From NCBI RefSeq assembly GCF_001610875.1, contig NZ_CP011272.1, positions 5,747,988-5,811,987 of the forward strand: a DNA stretch of 64,000 nt. The letters are read 5' to 3'. Origin of the DNA: Pirellula sp. SH-Sr6A. Lineage in GTDB: Bacteria; Planctomycetota; Planctomycetia; Pirellulales; Pirellulaceae. Below, one piece after another: positions 46,041 through 55,909 of the stretch; position 1 is the stretch's first letter; each line of letters starts with the position of its first letter. The position numbers were made by a program, and so were the translations under genes. The notes beneath the pieces are model-generated. The model was not told the origin of the DNA and did not search any database. It saw nothing but the letters and a program-made list of their open reading frames with translations.

Positions 46041-46707
46041 GGTTCTCTCGGGCGGTGGAGAAGGGATGGGCTAGAAGTGACAGACTGCTAGATGGGGCGT
46101 TGGATTGCAGCAATCGTGTTTGACGACGCTGCGGTTTTAGAAAGTAGTGAGTGGAACGTAGACCGAGTAGAGAGGGAGAAAGAAGATTTTGTAGTTGGAT
46201 CGGTGTGAGGAGTGCGATGCAAACCTGCTCCGGTCCTGTTTTTCTACTATCTACTTTCTCCCCTCTACTCTCTATTCGCCAAAGGCGAATCGGGGTGACA
46301 AGACACCAGTTGAACTTTTCTGGGACGCGGTTCAGGATTGGACGTAAGACTTTGCGATTCGCCAAACCGCTGATTAGGCCGGAGAGCATTTTGGAGATCT
46401 CTTCGAGTTGCAATTTGAGCTCAATATGCTTTTCTTCATCGATCAAGCTTCGGCGACGCGCAAGTTCGAGTAGCGGCACGCATTCCTGAACCGACCCGCG
46501 TGCGATGATGAAGAAGTTCTTGCGGTCAGCTTTGGTGAAGCGACCGTTTCCTTCGGCAATGTTAGCAGAGACGGATAGAGCGGCACGATTGAGTTGGTCG
46601 ACAAGAAAACCGTAGCCTCGCGTGAACACTTCGGTGGTGGCACAGACTTGATCGGCGAAGTCAACCGCTTTTTGGTAGACTAGGAGCTTCTCGAATTGGA
46701 AAGTCAT
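45985..46707 (-). CDS. Four-helix-bundle protein (copy D) with aberrant C-terminal extension
   Basis: The frame encodes 240 residues. The first 120 are a complete family member (MTFQFEKLLVYQKAVDF ... MLSGLISGLANRK). Where other copies stop, this frame runs on through the tail and upstream region of cassette C and overlaps its start. The native stop was therefore probably lost when cassette C arrived at about 46324. The last 120 residues are unlikely to be functional. Confidence 0.75.
   Translation of the reverse strand: MTFQFEKLLVYQKAVDFADQVCATTEVFTRGYGFLVDQLNRAALSVSANIAEGNGRFTKADRKNFFIIARGSVQECVPLLELARRRSLIDEEKHIELKLQLEEISKMLSGLISGLANRKVLRPILNRVPEKFNWCLVTPIRLWRIESRGEKVDSRKTGPEQVCIALLTPIQLQNLLSPSLLGLRSTHYFLKPQRRQTRLLQSNAPSSSLSLLAHPFSTARENHGLRIREASRLPKVRRLR
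46025..46324. repeat. Long direct repeat, right copy
   Basis: Matches bases 1-300 almost exactly, in the same orientation. It covers the start of copy C, its upstream region, the hairpin ATTCGCC/GGCGAAT and the CGGGGTGACA tail. It marks the right end of the 46-kb repeat-bounded segment. Confidence 0.9.
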
Positions 46708-46852
46708 CTACCGCTCCAGAAGAAGAGAGTAGAAAGTAGAGCAGTCGACCAAGTAGAAAAGAGAAAGTCGATCGGTCCGTTGAGTCAAACGCCTTTGATA
46801 AACTCTCGGGCGTGAAAGCTCTACTGCTCTACTTTCTCTTTTCTACTCTCTA

Positions 46853-46871
46853 TTTTCGCCTTAGGCGAAAA
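46853..46871 (-). terminator. Hairpin directly after tRNA-Pro
   Basis: TTTTCGCC/GGCGAAAA with a TTA loop directly follows the tRNA 3' end on the minus strand. It is equivalent to the covarying hairpins in cassettes A-C. Confidence 0.6.
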
Positions 46872-46872
46872 T

Positions 46873-46945
46873 CGGGGTGATAGGATTCGAACCTACGACC
46901 CTCTGGTCCCAAACCAGATGCGCTAGCCAGACTGCGCTACACCCC
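46873..46945 (-). tRNA. tRNA-Pro (anticodon TGG)
   Basis: The minus strand folds as a cloverleaf: acceptor GGGGTG/CACCCC, anticodon stem TCTGG/CCAGA around loop TTTGGGA (anticodon TGG, proline), and T-arm with GGTTCGAATCC. CCA is not encoded. It is the boundary between the accessory island and the housekeeping genes, and tRNA genes are common integration sites. Four-helix-bundle cassette D lies directly downstream of its 3' end. Confidence 0.93.
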
Positions 46946-47233
46946 GGTCGATGGCCGAGGGGTGAACCCCGCAGCCAATCGATGTGCGAATATTTACCCG
47001 ACGGCATTTTTGTTTGCTAGGCCATTTCTCCTTTTTTTCTAGTTCCCCTCCTCGTTTTCCGGGTTTTTGAAGTGAGGCGGAGATCGTGGCTGCCCTCCAA
47101 ATCCCAACGCTTTCCCCGTTGGCTCGCGTTTCGTTGCTCAAAGAAACTTTCGGCGGTAAACTGCTGCTTACGGGAGGTTTCTCCTCTCGGTTCCCCTACT
47201 CGGACTTTGTCAAAACAGGTTTTTGCCTTGGAC

Positions 47234-48031
47234 ATGCTGCAGAATCTCAGAAAACTTCAACTGACAGAGTCCCAACGCGACGGGATGCGTCGAGCCGGCG
47301 AATTCAATGCCCAGCTGATGGATTACGTTCGCCCTTTCGTCAAACCAGGTATTTCTACCGAGGAAATCGATCGCCTCGTCCACGAATACACGATCCGGAA
47401 CAAACATCAGCCTGCTACCCTCGGTTACTTGGGGTATACCAAGTCGTGCTGCACCAGTGTGAACGACGTCATTTGCCACGGTATCCCGGACAGCTACGTC
47501 TTGAAAGAGGGTGATATCGTCAATGTCGATATCACCTCGATCGTCGATGGTTGGCATGGCGATCAGTCGGAAACGTTTTTGGTCGGGACGGTCTCCGATG
47601 AAGCCCGCGCTGTCACCCAATGCGCTTTCGACGCCATGCACCGTGCCATCGCCGCTTTGGAACCAGGATGCACCGTAAGTGTCATCGGCGACAATGTCGT
47701 TGCTGAAGCGACCGAGCGAGGGTTTTCCGTGGTTCGTGAATATGTCGGCCACGGGTTGGGCAAGCGGTTCCACCAATACCCGAACATTCCTCACGTTCCC
47801 GATCGCAAGAGCCGCCAAGAACGCTTGCTCCCCGGTATGTGCTTCACGGTCGAACCGATGATCAACGTTGGCACGCGCTTTACCAAACTCGACACTACCG
47901 ACAACTGGACGGTGCGAACCAAAGATGGAAAGCTTTCCGCCCAATTCGAACACACTGTCTTGATGCGAGAAGATGGCCCAGAGATCTTGACGCAGTGCCC
48001 AGCCGGACCGAAACGCGGCCATCGCTTCTAA
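47234..48031 (+). CDS. map: Methionine aminopeptidase, type I
   Basis: The protein has 265 residues, starting MLQNLRKLQLTE at 47234. The frame is open to 47072 but family length favours this start. Metal ligands are in place: D99 (VNVDITS), D110 (WHGDQSE), H173 (VGHGLG), E207 (FTVEPM) and E239 (QFEHTV), with H82 (VICHGIP) for substrate binding. It removes the initiator Met from new proteins. Essential housekeeping gene in most bacteria. Confidence 0.95.
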   Translation: MLQNLRKLQLTESQRDGMRRAGEFNAQLMDYVRPFVKPGISTEEIDRLVHEYTIRNKHQPATLGYLGYTKSCCTSVNDVICHGIPDSYVLKEGDIVNVDITSIVDGWHGDQSETFLVGTVSDEARAVTQCAFDAMHRAIAALEPGCTVSVIGDNVVAEATERGFSVVREYVGHGLGKRFHQYPNIPHVPDRKSRQERLLPGMCFTVEPMINVGTRFTKLDTTDNWTVRTKDGKLSAQFEHTVLMREDGPEILTQCPAGPKRGHRF

Positions 48032-48061
48032 TCGCCTTTCACAACGAAATCGACTTACCAC

Positions 48062-49531
48062 ATGCTCCGAAGACGTTGGAAATGGACCATTGCTATCGGA
48101 TCGATAGGATTGCTCCTCGTCCTGGCCGCGCCCAGCTTTTTCGGTAGCAAATGGGTGTACGAACCGCTCATTCGCTCCTTCGCCCAAGACCGGCTGCAAC
48201 TCCAGGTTGGACAGGTCAAGCTCGGTTGGTTTCGCCCCATCGAAATCACCGACGTCGTCGTCTCCGACTTGGATACCGCACCGGATCCCCTTCTTCCTCC
48301 CACTCTGTCCACGGCGACCACCGTCGCGTCCGCAAACAGACCACTTCTTACGATTGAGTCGATTCGCGCCGATCGAGGGCTACTCGGCTTCCTCCTCGGA
48401 GGGCGGAAACTAGGGCGTATTGAGATCGTCGCGCCTCGCATGGATATTTCGTTGTTAGAAAATGGGTCCAATCTCGAACGCTTGATTCAGTCGTTGCAAC
48501 GCTCCCAACAAGATGATGCACCGAATTCCTCAAAGGCTCTAGGGTCTCGCCCCAAGTTCGATTTGCAAATCGCCATCCGTTCGGCCAGTGTTCATGTCGA
48601 ACGCGCTGGAGTCGAAGGTCCCTTGGTCGTCATCCCTCCGTTCGATGTAACCGCCGACTATTTAGGGGCCGCGGATGACCCGCGTCTGATCGTGGAGCCA
48701 ACAACGTTGCTTCATGAGGTGGAGCTCACGCAAGAACTCGTCCGTCTCGGGCTGGGCAAGGCGGTCCCGCTGTTGGCGAAGTCGGCTTGGTTCGACGGCC
48801 GTGTTACCTTGTCGAGCGAGAAGTTCGAAATACCCCTTGAGCATCCTGTCGACTCGCTGGGCAAGGCACGTATCGTGCTTCATCAAGTGCGAACGGGGCC
48901 CTCAGAACCGATGATGATTGATGCAATTGAGTTGCTGGCCCGACTTCGTAACAAACCGGCGGCTTTGGAGCTTGTGTTTGTCGATGGTTCGGAAATCGAA
49001 GTCGCCATCCAAGATCGTCGGGTCTTTCACAGTGGTTTAGAGGCTGGATTGCCCAAGGTCGATGAGAGATTGCAATTCTCGTCTTCCGGCTCTGTCGGGA
49101 TCGAGGATCGTTCGCTCGACATGACGCTGTTGGTTCCAGTACCTGTCGAGCAAATCGCGATGAGGGAGAAGGTGAAGGAGCTTGGCGTCCCGCGGCTTCG
49201 CGTTCCGGTGGGTGGTGCCTTGGACCAGCCTCAAGTCGATTGGAATTTGATGCGTAAGGACTCGGGATTGGTGCTTGCTATGATGGCCGGGCAGTTGGAG
49301 GGGGACGCCCCGATCCTCAGCAATATCGTCGGTTCCCTCGGAAACGTCGCAGAGGGGCAGGCGGATGAAGCGATAGCGGCTGCTGCCGAATTGTTGAAAT
49401 CGATTCGCGATCGGCGCAAGCAGACATCGGGGGACGCGAAGAAGCCTGATGAACCAGCGACTACCACGGAGGAGCCTGCATCGAAGCGACCGCTGCTAGA
49501 TGCCCTCCGAAAGGCCGTTCGGCCTCGTTAA
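48062..49531 (+). CDS. AsmA-like membrane-anchored protein
   Basis: The protein has 489 residues. One N-terminal helix (WTIAIGSIGLLLVLAAPSFF) is followed by a long, beta-rich region opening VYEPLIRSFAQDRLQLQVGQVKLGWFRPIEITDVVVSD. That is the start pattern of AsmA/TamB-type proteins thought to move or shield lipid between membranes. The C-terminus is charged and probably disordered. It starts 30 bases after map. The specific role is unknown. Confidence 0.6.
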   Translation: MLRRRWKWTIAIGSIGLLLVLAAPSFFGSKWVYEPLIRSFAQDRLQLQVGQVKLGWFRPIEITDVVVSDLDTAPDPLLPPTLSTATTVASANRPLLTIESIRADRGLLGFLLGGRKLGRIEIVAPRMDISLLENGSNLERLIQSLQRSQQDDAPNSSKALGSRPKFDLQIAIRSASVHVERAGVEGPLVVIPPFDVTADYLGAADDPRLIVEPTTLLHEVELTQELVRLGLGKAVPLLAKSAWFDGRVTLSSEKFEIPLEHPVDSLGKARIVLHQVRTGPSEPMMIDAIELLARLRNKPAALELVFVDGSEIEVAIQDRRVFHSGLEAGLPKVDERLQFSSSGSVGIEDRSLDMTLLVPVPVEQIAMREKVKELGVPRLRVPVGGALDQPQVDWNLMRKDSGLVLAMMAGQLEGDAPILSNIVGSLGNVAEGQADEAIAAAAELLKSIRDRRKQTSGDAKKPDEPATTTEEPASKRPLLDALRKAVRPR

Positions 49532-49555
49532 GCAAACATAGAGGGTCGTTCGGGG

Positions 49556-50017
49556 CTAGTCCGCGAGCAGCGATCGGGCCGTGGATCGGATCTGCTGAAT
49601 CCATAACCGCGCCCGGGAAGCTTGATCGCCGTTTCCCTTTTTCATGTGTTCTCGTTCGATCGATTCCAGGTCCCGAGCGCCTCTCAGGAGATGCTCTACG
49701 GCGTGCCACTGCGCGTCTGGAATGTCAGAGATCGATCTGCTCGATGGCGTTTGCGGTTGGGTTGGGACACCCTCACGCGGCATAAAGGCTTTCTTGATCT
49801 CTTGAAAGACAGGATCGTTATCTAGGTCGACTGGAGGAGTCGTAGGTGAGAGCGAAGGACTGGGCTGTGAGGAGCTGGGCTGCGTGGGGGCAGATGGTGG
49901 ATCTTGGACGAAAAGAAAGGAGCTGATCCCCAGCATGCTACCTAGGGTAACGGTGCTTTGGAAAAAGAAACGGTATGGCGATTGGTGCATCAGTTTGTTT
50001 TTGGAGATGAGGGGCAA
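49556..50017 (-). CDS. Anchored Pro/Ser-rich hypothetical protein
   Basis: The protein has 153 residues. A hydrophobic N-terminal segment (TVTLGSMLGISSFLFV) acts as signal or anchor. A Pro/Ser/Thr-rich linker and a helical C-terminus (WHAVEHLLRGARDLESIEREHMK) follow. The likely location is periplasmic. I do not recognise the family. Confidence 0.6.
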   Translation of the reverse strand: MPLISKNKLMHQSPYRFFFQSTVTLGSMLGISSFLFVQDPPSAPTQPSSSQPSPSLSPTTPPVDLDNDPVFQEIKKAFMPREGVPTQPQTPSSRSISDIPDAQWHAVEHLLRGARDLESIEREHMKKGNGDQASRARLWIQQIRSTARSLLAD

Positions 50018-50283
50018 GGGAACGCGGCGCGCGGGAAGATTCTTCCGACAGGGGCTTACCCTGCAACCGCGAAACGTTGGACTAGCAGGATCGGGATGTA
50101 GGCCTAGATTGTAAAGGGTAGGGGTGGTAGGGATTGTTCGGAAGCCGGCAAAAAGGCTTTGGCGAAGCCGGTCGAGCTTCCGATATCAGACTTTTGGTGG
50201 GTCTATGGAGTAGACCCGTGAGCCTACGAAGAGTCTTCGTGGCATTCCATGGATGGAGGACCCAGTTGTTCAAGGAACCATCC

Positions 50284-50670
50284 ATGCGCCTTTTACGTTT
50301 CGCCATTGCCATCGCCCCACTTCTGCTCTCTTCGGCTGTCTACGGACAGCAAAAAGAGCCTTTAACCGGCGGATCGCCCTCTGATAAGAAGTTAGTTCCG
50401 GGATGGGCTCGATTCGAACCCAACCCTGCACATCAATACATCGTCGCAAGGGCTCGCGAGCAAGAAGCCCACCGGGTCGCGGTGGCTCGATACTACGAGT
50501 CGATCGGGTACGACTATGCACACCCCGTGCTGAGTTCATCGCAAGGGATGGTGCCTGCTTCCCTTCAATTCCCGCGTCGCAATTACGTCGGACCGACGTT
50601 TTACGCTTCCTACCATGGAGTTCCGGTTTACAGCACGATTCCCTTCGGATCCCCTTGGTGGTCGGAGTGA
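50284..50670 (+). CDS. Secreted hypothetical protein
   Basis: The protein has 128 residues from the ATG at 50284, preceded by AAGGA. A clean signal peptide (MRLLRFAIAIAPLLLSSAVYG, cut before QQKE) leads to a Tyr/Pro-rich mature protein ending PFGSPWWSE. The frame is open back to 50134 but the signal peptide fixes the start. Function unknown. Confidence 0.65.
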   Translation: MRLLRFAIAIAPLLLSSAVYGQQKEPLTGGSPSDKKLVPGWARFEPNPAHQYIVARAREQEAHRVAVARYYESIGYDYAHPVLSSSQGMVPASLQFPRRNYVGPTFYASYHGVPVYSTIPFGSPWWSE

Positions 50671-50948
50671 AGGCGGGAGAAGATAGGCTGTGGCATGCCC
50701 AGCCGTGCAATCCATTCGCATAACGCAGGCGAAGGAAGGGTGAGAAGTTTGGCTGGACCACGACAAGGGCTGGCCAGGATTCTCGCCCTTTCTTCTTTTC
50801 ATCTTCTTTTCACTCGATCCTGGAATGGATCCTTTCGAGTTGGATGTGACGAGATACCGCTCGGTGGATATACTCCTGAGCAAGGCCGCGGGCAGGTAGG
50901 TTCTGACCGTCTGCATCGCGGCAAGGCCCCGCACTCTTTGGTTGCCTC

Positions 50949-51152
50949 ATGATTCAAATTCAATTCAACGGCGAGCCTCAATCGATCGATCCGGATACGA
51001 CCCTTTTGCAGCTTCTGGAGCGATTTGGCGTGGAGAGTCGGTTTTGTGCCGTCGAGATTAACTTGGACATTCTCCCTAAATCGGATTACGAAACCTACTG
51101 CCTGCGGGATGGAGATCGTATCGAGGTCGTCACTTTGGTAGGAGGTGGTTGA
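50949..51152 (+). CDS. thiS: Sulfur carrier protein ThiS
   Basis: The protein has 67 residues with the ubiquitin-like fold pattern and the C-terminal VGGG whose terminal Gly-Gly is thiocarboxylated. It delivers sulfur for the thiazole ring of thiamine. It ends one base before the start of thiG. I see no TPP-riboswitch signature in the 278 bases upstream. Confidence 0.92.
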   Translation: MIQIQFNGEPQSIDPDTTLLQLLERFGVESRFCAVEINLDILPKSDYETYCLRDGDRIEVVTLVGGG

Positions 51153-51153
51153 A

Positions 51154-52089
51154 ATGTCCGATTCCGTTCCTCGCACGGATCCGCCCGCGACTCCATCCTC
51201 CAATGCTTCCAGAGAGAGCGCATCCGGAAGCAGTTCCTCCTCGGATAGTACAGCGATCCAGCGCTCGCTCGCGGATACAGGCTTTCAGGTTGGCAAGCAC
51301 ACGCTCGCCAGTCGGCTGATTGTTGGGACAGGGAAATACGATACCAACGCGCTCATGCGCGACTCATTGCTGGCCAGTGGCAGCGATTGTGTCACGGTCG
51401 CAGTTCGCCGCGAAAAGCTTTATGATCGAGAAGGCAAGAATCTGCTCGACTACATCGATTGGACGCGATTCACATTGCTCCCGAACACCGCGGGTTGTTT
51501 CAATGCAACCGACGCGGTCCGGGTAGCCCGACTTGGCCGAGAGATTCTCAGTTCGCTTGGAAACCCTGGTGCTGACTGGGTCAAGCTCGAAGTGCTCGGG
51601 GATACCAAAACGTTGCTCCCCGACCCTATTGCCACGTTGGAGGCTTGCAAGCGACTGGTGGACGAAGGGTTTCAAGTCCTCTGTTACACGAGCGACGATC
51701 CGATCATGGCCGTCCGGTTGAAGGCTGCGGGAGCCACGAGCGTGATGCCCGCAGGTTCTCCCATCGGTTCCGGGCAAGGGATATTGAATCCGAATAATTT
51801 GAAGATCATTCTCGAATATCTCAAAGGGGACGATCCAGACTATCCCGTCATTGTGGATGCGGGCGTTGGCACGGCGAGCGACGTTGCGACTGCATTTGAG
51901 CTTGGGGCCGACGGGGTGTTGCTCAATACCGCAATCGCTCACGCGAGGGACCCGATCTCGATGGCTGCTGCGATGAAGCATGCGGCCATAGCAGGGCGAC
52001 TTGCTTTCCTCTCCGGCCGAATTCCGAAGCGACTGTATGCAACAGCGAGCAGTCCTGAAGAGGGGGTAATCACCTCGAGGCCTTGGTAG
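51154..52089 (+). CDS. thiG: Thiazole synthase ThiG
   Basis: The protein has 311 residues. AGGAGG at 51140-51145 supports the ATG at 51154 over the GTG at 51145. Schiff-base lysine K144 sits in [10 protein letters not shown], followed by [10 protein letters not shown], the phosphate-binding [13 protein letters not shown] and VDAGVG. It makes the thiamine thiazole with ThiS-thiocarboxylate and deoxyxylulose phosphate. The first 40 residues are a Ser-rich extension absent from most ThiG proteins. Confidence 0.95.
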   Translation: MSDSVPRTDPPATPSSNASRESASGSSSSSDSTAIQRSLADTGFQVGKHTLASRLIVGTGKYDTNALMRDSLLASGSDCVTVAVRREKLYDREGKNLLDYIDWTRFTLLPNTAGCFNATDAVRVARLGREILSSLGNPGADWVKLEVLGDTKTLLPDPIATLEACKRLVDEGFQVLCYTSDDPIMAVRLKAAGATSVMPAGSPIGSGQGILNPNNLKIILEYLKGDDPDYPVIVDAGVGTASDVATAFELGADGVLLNTAIAHARDPISMAAAMKHAAIAGRLAFLSGRIPKRLYATASSPEEGVITSRPW

Positions 52090-52213
52090 TACGGCTCAGG
52101 AAATCGTGTTTTCGTGGGCGCACAGTTTTTCTCCGATGAAAAGTTTTCTCGGATGACGGATCCGGGGGGCAAGCAGGCCTCCCTGAAGCTATCGATGGAA
52201 AGGAAATCGCAAA

Positions 52214-53596
52214 GTGACTGAACGCAGTTTCGATGTCGTGGTGATTGGAACCGGGCCTGGGGGTGAAGGTGCAGCCATGCAGGCCGCTAAAGGTGGCAAG
52301 CGAGTGGCGGTCGTCGAGGCCTACGATCGAATTGGGGGAGGATGCACGCATTGGGGAACTATCCCCAGCAAGGCGCTTCGGTTCTCCATTTACAGCGTCA
52401 TGGAAGCGATGAACAATCCGATCGTAAAAGAGCTCGGTGTTCATCTGAATCCGACTTTTGCCCAGCTACGTGCCAGCAGCAAATCGATTATTTCCAAACA
52501 AGTCTCGATGCGACAGACGTTTTACGAGCGGAACAATGTGCCGGTCTTTTACGGCAAAGCTCGGTTTTTGGATGCCAATACTATTGAAGTCGACGCGGAT
52601 ACTCGGCTTCGAGGCGATTACGTAGTGATCGCGACTGGTTCCCGCCCCTATCGCCCGTTGGGAGTCGATTTCTCCCACCCACGAATATTCGATAGCGATA
52701 CGATTCTCGATCTCGCGTTCAAGCCGCAGTCGATCACAATCTATGGTGCAGGCGTGATTGGGTGCGAGTATGCGTCAATGTTTAGGAACTTGGGCATCAA
52801 GGTGAATTTAGTCAATACTCGCGCCAAGCTGCTTGAGTTTCTCGATGATGAAATCATCGATGCTTTGAGTTACCAGATGAGAGACTCGGGTGTCGTGATT
52901 CGGCACAACGAAACCTTCTCCAAGATTGAGCCTCGCGACGATGGAGTTGTTTTGTCGCTTGAAAGTGGCAAGCAGGTCAAAACGGACATCCTTCTTTGGG
53001 CCAACGGCAGGACCGGTAATATCGATGGTCTTCAATTGGAGGCAATCGGAGTTCAGGGAAACTCACGGGGAGTGATTCCGGTCGATGAGAACTTCCGAAC
53101 CACGTGTGAAAACGTGTACGCCGTAGGGGATGTTATCGGATACCCGTCGTTAGCGAGCGCTGCGTACATGCAGGGCAGGTCAGCCGCCCAGCATATTGAG
53201 GGGACGGTTAGTCACGTCAAGCTTTCCGATATCCCAACCGGGATCTACACCAGTCCGGAAATCAGTTCCATCGGACGAACCGAGCGAGAATTGACGGAAG
53301 CCAAGGTTCCGTACGAGGTGGGGCATTCCCAATTCAAGAGCTTAGCGAGAGCCCAGATTACGGGACGTGCGATCGGGATGCTCAAGCTCCTGTTTCATCG
53401 CGAGACATTGGAAATATTAGGGGTTCATTGTTTTGGGCCTAACGCGTCCGAGATCATTCACATCGGTCAGGCGATTATGAAGCAGCCGGCTCCCCTGAAT
53501 ACACTCGAGTACTTTATCAATACAACATTCAACTATCCGACCATGGCGGAGGCGTATCGGGTCGCGGCGCTGAATGGGTACAACCGATTGTTCTGA
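52214..53596 (+). CDS. sthA: Si-specific NAD(P)+ transhydrogenase
   Basis: The protein has 460 residues from a GTG start with GGAAAGGA upstream. FAD-binding GTGPGGEGA is followed by [16 protein letters not shown], which has one Cys where disulfide reductases have a CxxxxC pair. This is the SthA hallmark. NAD-binding [29 protein letters not shown] and the C-terminal [20 protein letters not shown] all match E. coli SthA as I recall it. It converts NADPH to NADH as needed in the cytoplasm. Confidence 0.95.
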   Translation: MTERSFDVVVIGTGPGGEGAAMQAAKGGKRVAVVEAYDRIGGGCTHWGTIPSKALRFSIYSVMEAMNNPIVKELGVHLNPTFAQLRASSKSIISKQVSMRQTFYERNNVPVFYGKARFLDANTIEVDADTRLRGDYVVIATGSRPYRPLGVDFSHPRIFDSDTILDLAFKPQSITIYGAGVIGCEYASMFRNLGIKVNLVNTRAKLLEFLDDEIIDALSYQMRDSGVVIRHNETFSKIEPRDDGVVLSLESGKQVKTDILLWANGRTGNIDGLQLEAIGVQGNSRGVIPVDENFRTTCENVYAVGDVIGYPSLASAAYMQGRSAAQHIEGTVSHVKLSDIPTGIYTSPEISSIGRTERELTEAKVPYEVGHSQFKSLARAQITGRAIGMLKLLFHRETLEILGVHCFGPNASEIIHIGQAIMKQPAPLNTLEYFINTTFNYPTMAEAYRVAALNGYNRLF

Positions 53597-53603
53597 TCGT
53601 CGA

Positions 53604-54356
53604 CTAGTAGCGTTTTGGTTCGCTGGAGGGAGAGGTGTTGTTGCCGGGGGCTCCAGCGTTTCCAGCGATCACGCTTGGGCTATTGGGGTTCGGTGTCCCT
53701 TGTGCGATACGAACGTTAAGAGCGCTGATCCGCTGGTAGAGATCAGGTTGACTGGCGTTGATGGCCAAACTTTGTTGGTAGTTTTGAACCGCTTGCATTA
53801 GTTCGCCGGAGTTTTCGCGGAGCTTCCCCTTGGCCGCCCACGCATTGGGGTTCCGTGGGTCCATCGCAAGGGCTTCATCCAGGTATTGTTCGGCTACTTT
53901 GGATTGGTTGAATTCTTGGTGCAACCGAGCCAATTCCACACGTGCATCCGAAAGAGTTGGGCTTCGCTGCGTCCAGTTCTTTAAGAGAGCGAATGCTCGG
54001 TCCGATCGCCCGGTATCGACCAGGAGCACTGCTAGTCCGCGATGGCAATCGACGTGGTTGGGGGAGAGGTCTAGGCACTGGTTGTAGAGCGCTTCGGCGG
54101 TTTCCATCATCTTGGCATCTTTCGCATTCGCTCCGAGGCGGTGGTAGGTCGATGCGAGGTTGTAATGGACGTCGGGGTTTGCGGGGTCTACTTGTTTGGC
54201 TTGCTGGAAGACTTGGAGAGCCTCCGCATACCTGCCTTGTTGAAAGAGGGAGACCCCGGTGCCATTAGGGCCCATGCTCGATCGGCAGCCGACGCTTCCC
54301 ATCAACAAAGCCCACACAAGAACGGTTGTAGAAAGGTGAATGGCTTTGAATATCAA
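53604..54356 (-). CDS. TPR-repeat lipoprotein
   Basis: The protein has 250 residues if read from a TTG at 54356, which places a signal sequence (IFKAIHLSTTVLVWALLMG) and lipobox SVGC at the N-terminus. The frame is open to 54611 but that stretch is implausible as protein. Several TPR units follow (YAEALQVFQQAKQVDPANPDVHYNLA, YNQCLDLSPNHVDCHRGLAVL, YLDEALAMDPRNPNAWAAKG, NYQQSLAINASQPDLY). It is probably membrane-attached with a scaffold role. The start codon is uncertain. Confidence 0.7.
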   Translation of the reverse strand: MIFKAIHLSTTVLVWALLMGSVGCRSSMGPNGTGVSLFQQGRYAEALQVFQQAKQVDPANPDVHYNLASTYHRLGANAKDAKMMETAEALYNQCLDLSPNHVDCHRGLAVLLVDTGRSDRAFALLKNWTQRSPTLSDARVELARLHQEFNQSKVAEQYLDEALAMDPRNPNAWAAKGKLRENSGELMQAVQNYQQSLAINASQPDLYQRISALNVRIAQGTPNPNSPSVIAGNAGAPGNNTSPSSEPKRY

Positions 54357-54840
54357 GATAACACCGTCACTCTGGGGGTTATAACGCGGGAACGGGGCTT
54401 GCTGTTTGGAGCATGTTGTGGAGCGGATGGCTCCGTCCGGGATGGGGGAATCTCCCATTTCCACTTGTTCAAAGGCGTGGATAACAAATAGAATTCGGGA
54501 AAGCAAGACAAACTGGGTAGGCGGTTTGAAGCGGTTGGGTAACCCTTGCGATGCGGTGAAAGATTGCTCCACTTTCGGGCTGGGTATTGGAACTTGAGTG
54601 GTTTCACTCAATTTGCTTGCAATCCAATAAGGGTTTCAGGTTGAAAACGCTGATAACCGAAGTGCGAGATATTGCTCGCGCCGGTCCCCTCCGAACGTCC
54701 CACTGCACTGTGGACTCGCCAAGCCGCTCCAAATCTGTCTTGTGCGAAGCATAGCTTCTCCTGTTTTGAAGGCGAAGTTTACATAAATGTCCAGTTGGGA
54801 GCCGGAAACATCCCATTCCATCATCCGTGGAGATAGATCA
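54357..54840. other. Intergenic region, no gene seen
   Basis: Promoters for the divergent TPR lipoprotein and DUF1573 genes must lie here. Open frames on both strands lack family features and ribosome binding sites. Confidence 0.45.
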
Positions 54841-55851
54841 ATGCGTTCCTTGGCCGCAGCGACAGCGATTGTCGCTTTGTGGGTTAGCCCCACGTTCGCG
54901 ACGCAGTTATCGAGTATGTTCGCGTCCCATTCTCATGATTTCGGTACCGTCGCGAGAGCTGCGAAGACCGAGCATCGCTTTTACTTTGAGAACCCGTTTT
55001 CGCAAACTTTGCATGTCCAAAGCGTGAGGACATCGTGTGGTTGCACCACCCCAATTGTCGAGACGCACGAAGTCCCACCGAAGGGGCGCGGCAGTATTTT
55101 GGCGAAGTTCAACACGGGCACGCACACAGGCCAGCGGGCAGCGACCCTCACTGTGACATTCACGAAGCCGGTTTATGGTGAAGTCCAGCTCCATGTGAAG
55201 GGTTACATTCGCACCGACGTGGTCTTCAATCCAGGGGAGGCCTCGTTCGGAACCGTCGATCAAGGGGCGTCGAAGTCTGTCGATGTGGCTTTGGAGTACG
55301 CAGGCCGAGCCGATTGGCAAATCAGGGGAGTCAGCTCGAGCGAAGGGTTTCTCACTGCGACTGCCACCGAAGTTTCGCGTGGATCGGGGCGTGTGCGATA
55401 TAACCTTTCGCTCCAGTTGAGCGAGAACGCCCCGTCGGGTCCGTTGCAAAGCGAGATTGTGGTCCTCACCAATGATCGCAATTTGACGCGTGTTCCGCTC
55501 CGGGTGGTCGCCAACGTGGTTGCGGGCCTTTCTGCTTCTCCTTCTTCCATTGCATTGGGGGATGTTCTACCAGACGAGTCGATGAAACAGCTGGTATTGC
55601 TCAAGGGGAACAAGGACTTTCTCGTGAAAAGCGTTTCGAGCGACGTTTTCGATGTCGAAGCGTCTCTCGGAGACGAGCCAAAGTCGCTCCAACCTCTGCA
55701 GTTGGTTTTGAAACCGAAAGCAACGGACTTTGGGAAAGAGATCAAGGGATCGATTCGCTTTGAGACTGACCTCGAGGATAAGCCCGAGATCGAGATCGTC
55801 GCGGTTTATCGTCTGAAAGCACCAGCGGCGGTCGAAATCGTTGGCAAATAG
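54841..55851 (+). CDS. DUF1573-domain secreted protein
   Basis: The protein has 336 residues from the ATG at 54841 with GGAG upstream. Signal peptide MRSLAAATAIVALWVSPTFA is followed by HDFGTV and the DUF1573 signature VQSVRTSCGCTTP with three tandem Ig-like (ASH-type) modules, the later ones starting FGTVDQG and LGDVLPDES. It is an exported protein of unknown function; DUF1573 proteins are abundant in planctomycetes. Confidence 0.85.
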   Translation: MRSLAAATAIVALWVSPTFATQLSSMFASHSHDFGTVARAAKTEHRFYFENPFSQTLHVQSVRTSCGCTTPIVETHEVPPKGRGSILAKFNTGTHTGQRAATLTVTFTKPVYGEVQLHVKGYIRTDVVFNPGEASFGTVDQGASKSVDVALEYAGRADWQIRGVSSSEGFLTATATEVSRGSGRVRYNLSLQLSENAPSGPLQSEIVVLTNDRNLTRVPLRVVANVVAGLSASPSSIALGDVLPDESMKQLVLLKGNKDFLVKSVSSDVFDVEASLGDEPKSLQPLQLVLKPKATDFGKEIKGSIRFETDLEDKPEIEIVAVYRLKAPAAVEIVGK

Positions 55852-55909
55852 TCGATCTGGCGCAACTTCTGAGTCGTCGAAACTCAAGCCCAGCGGCATA
55901 AAGTAAGAG

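Noticed and set aside
47210-48199. 329-residue minus-strand open frame
   Set aside because: It is fully antisense to map, whose metal ligands are all present, and it has no family features.
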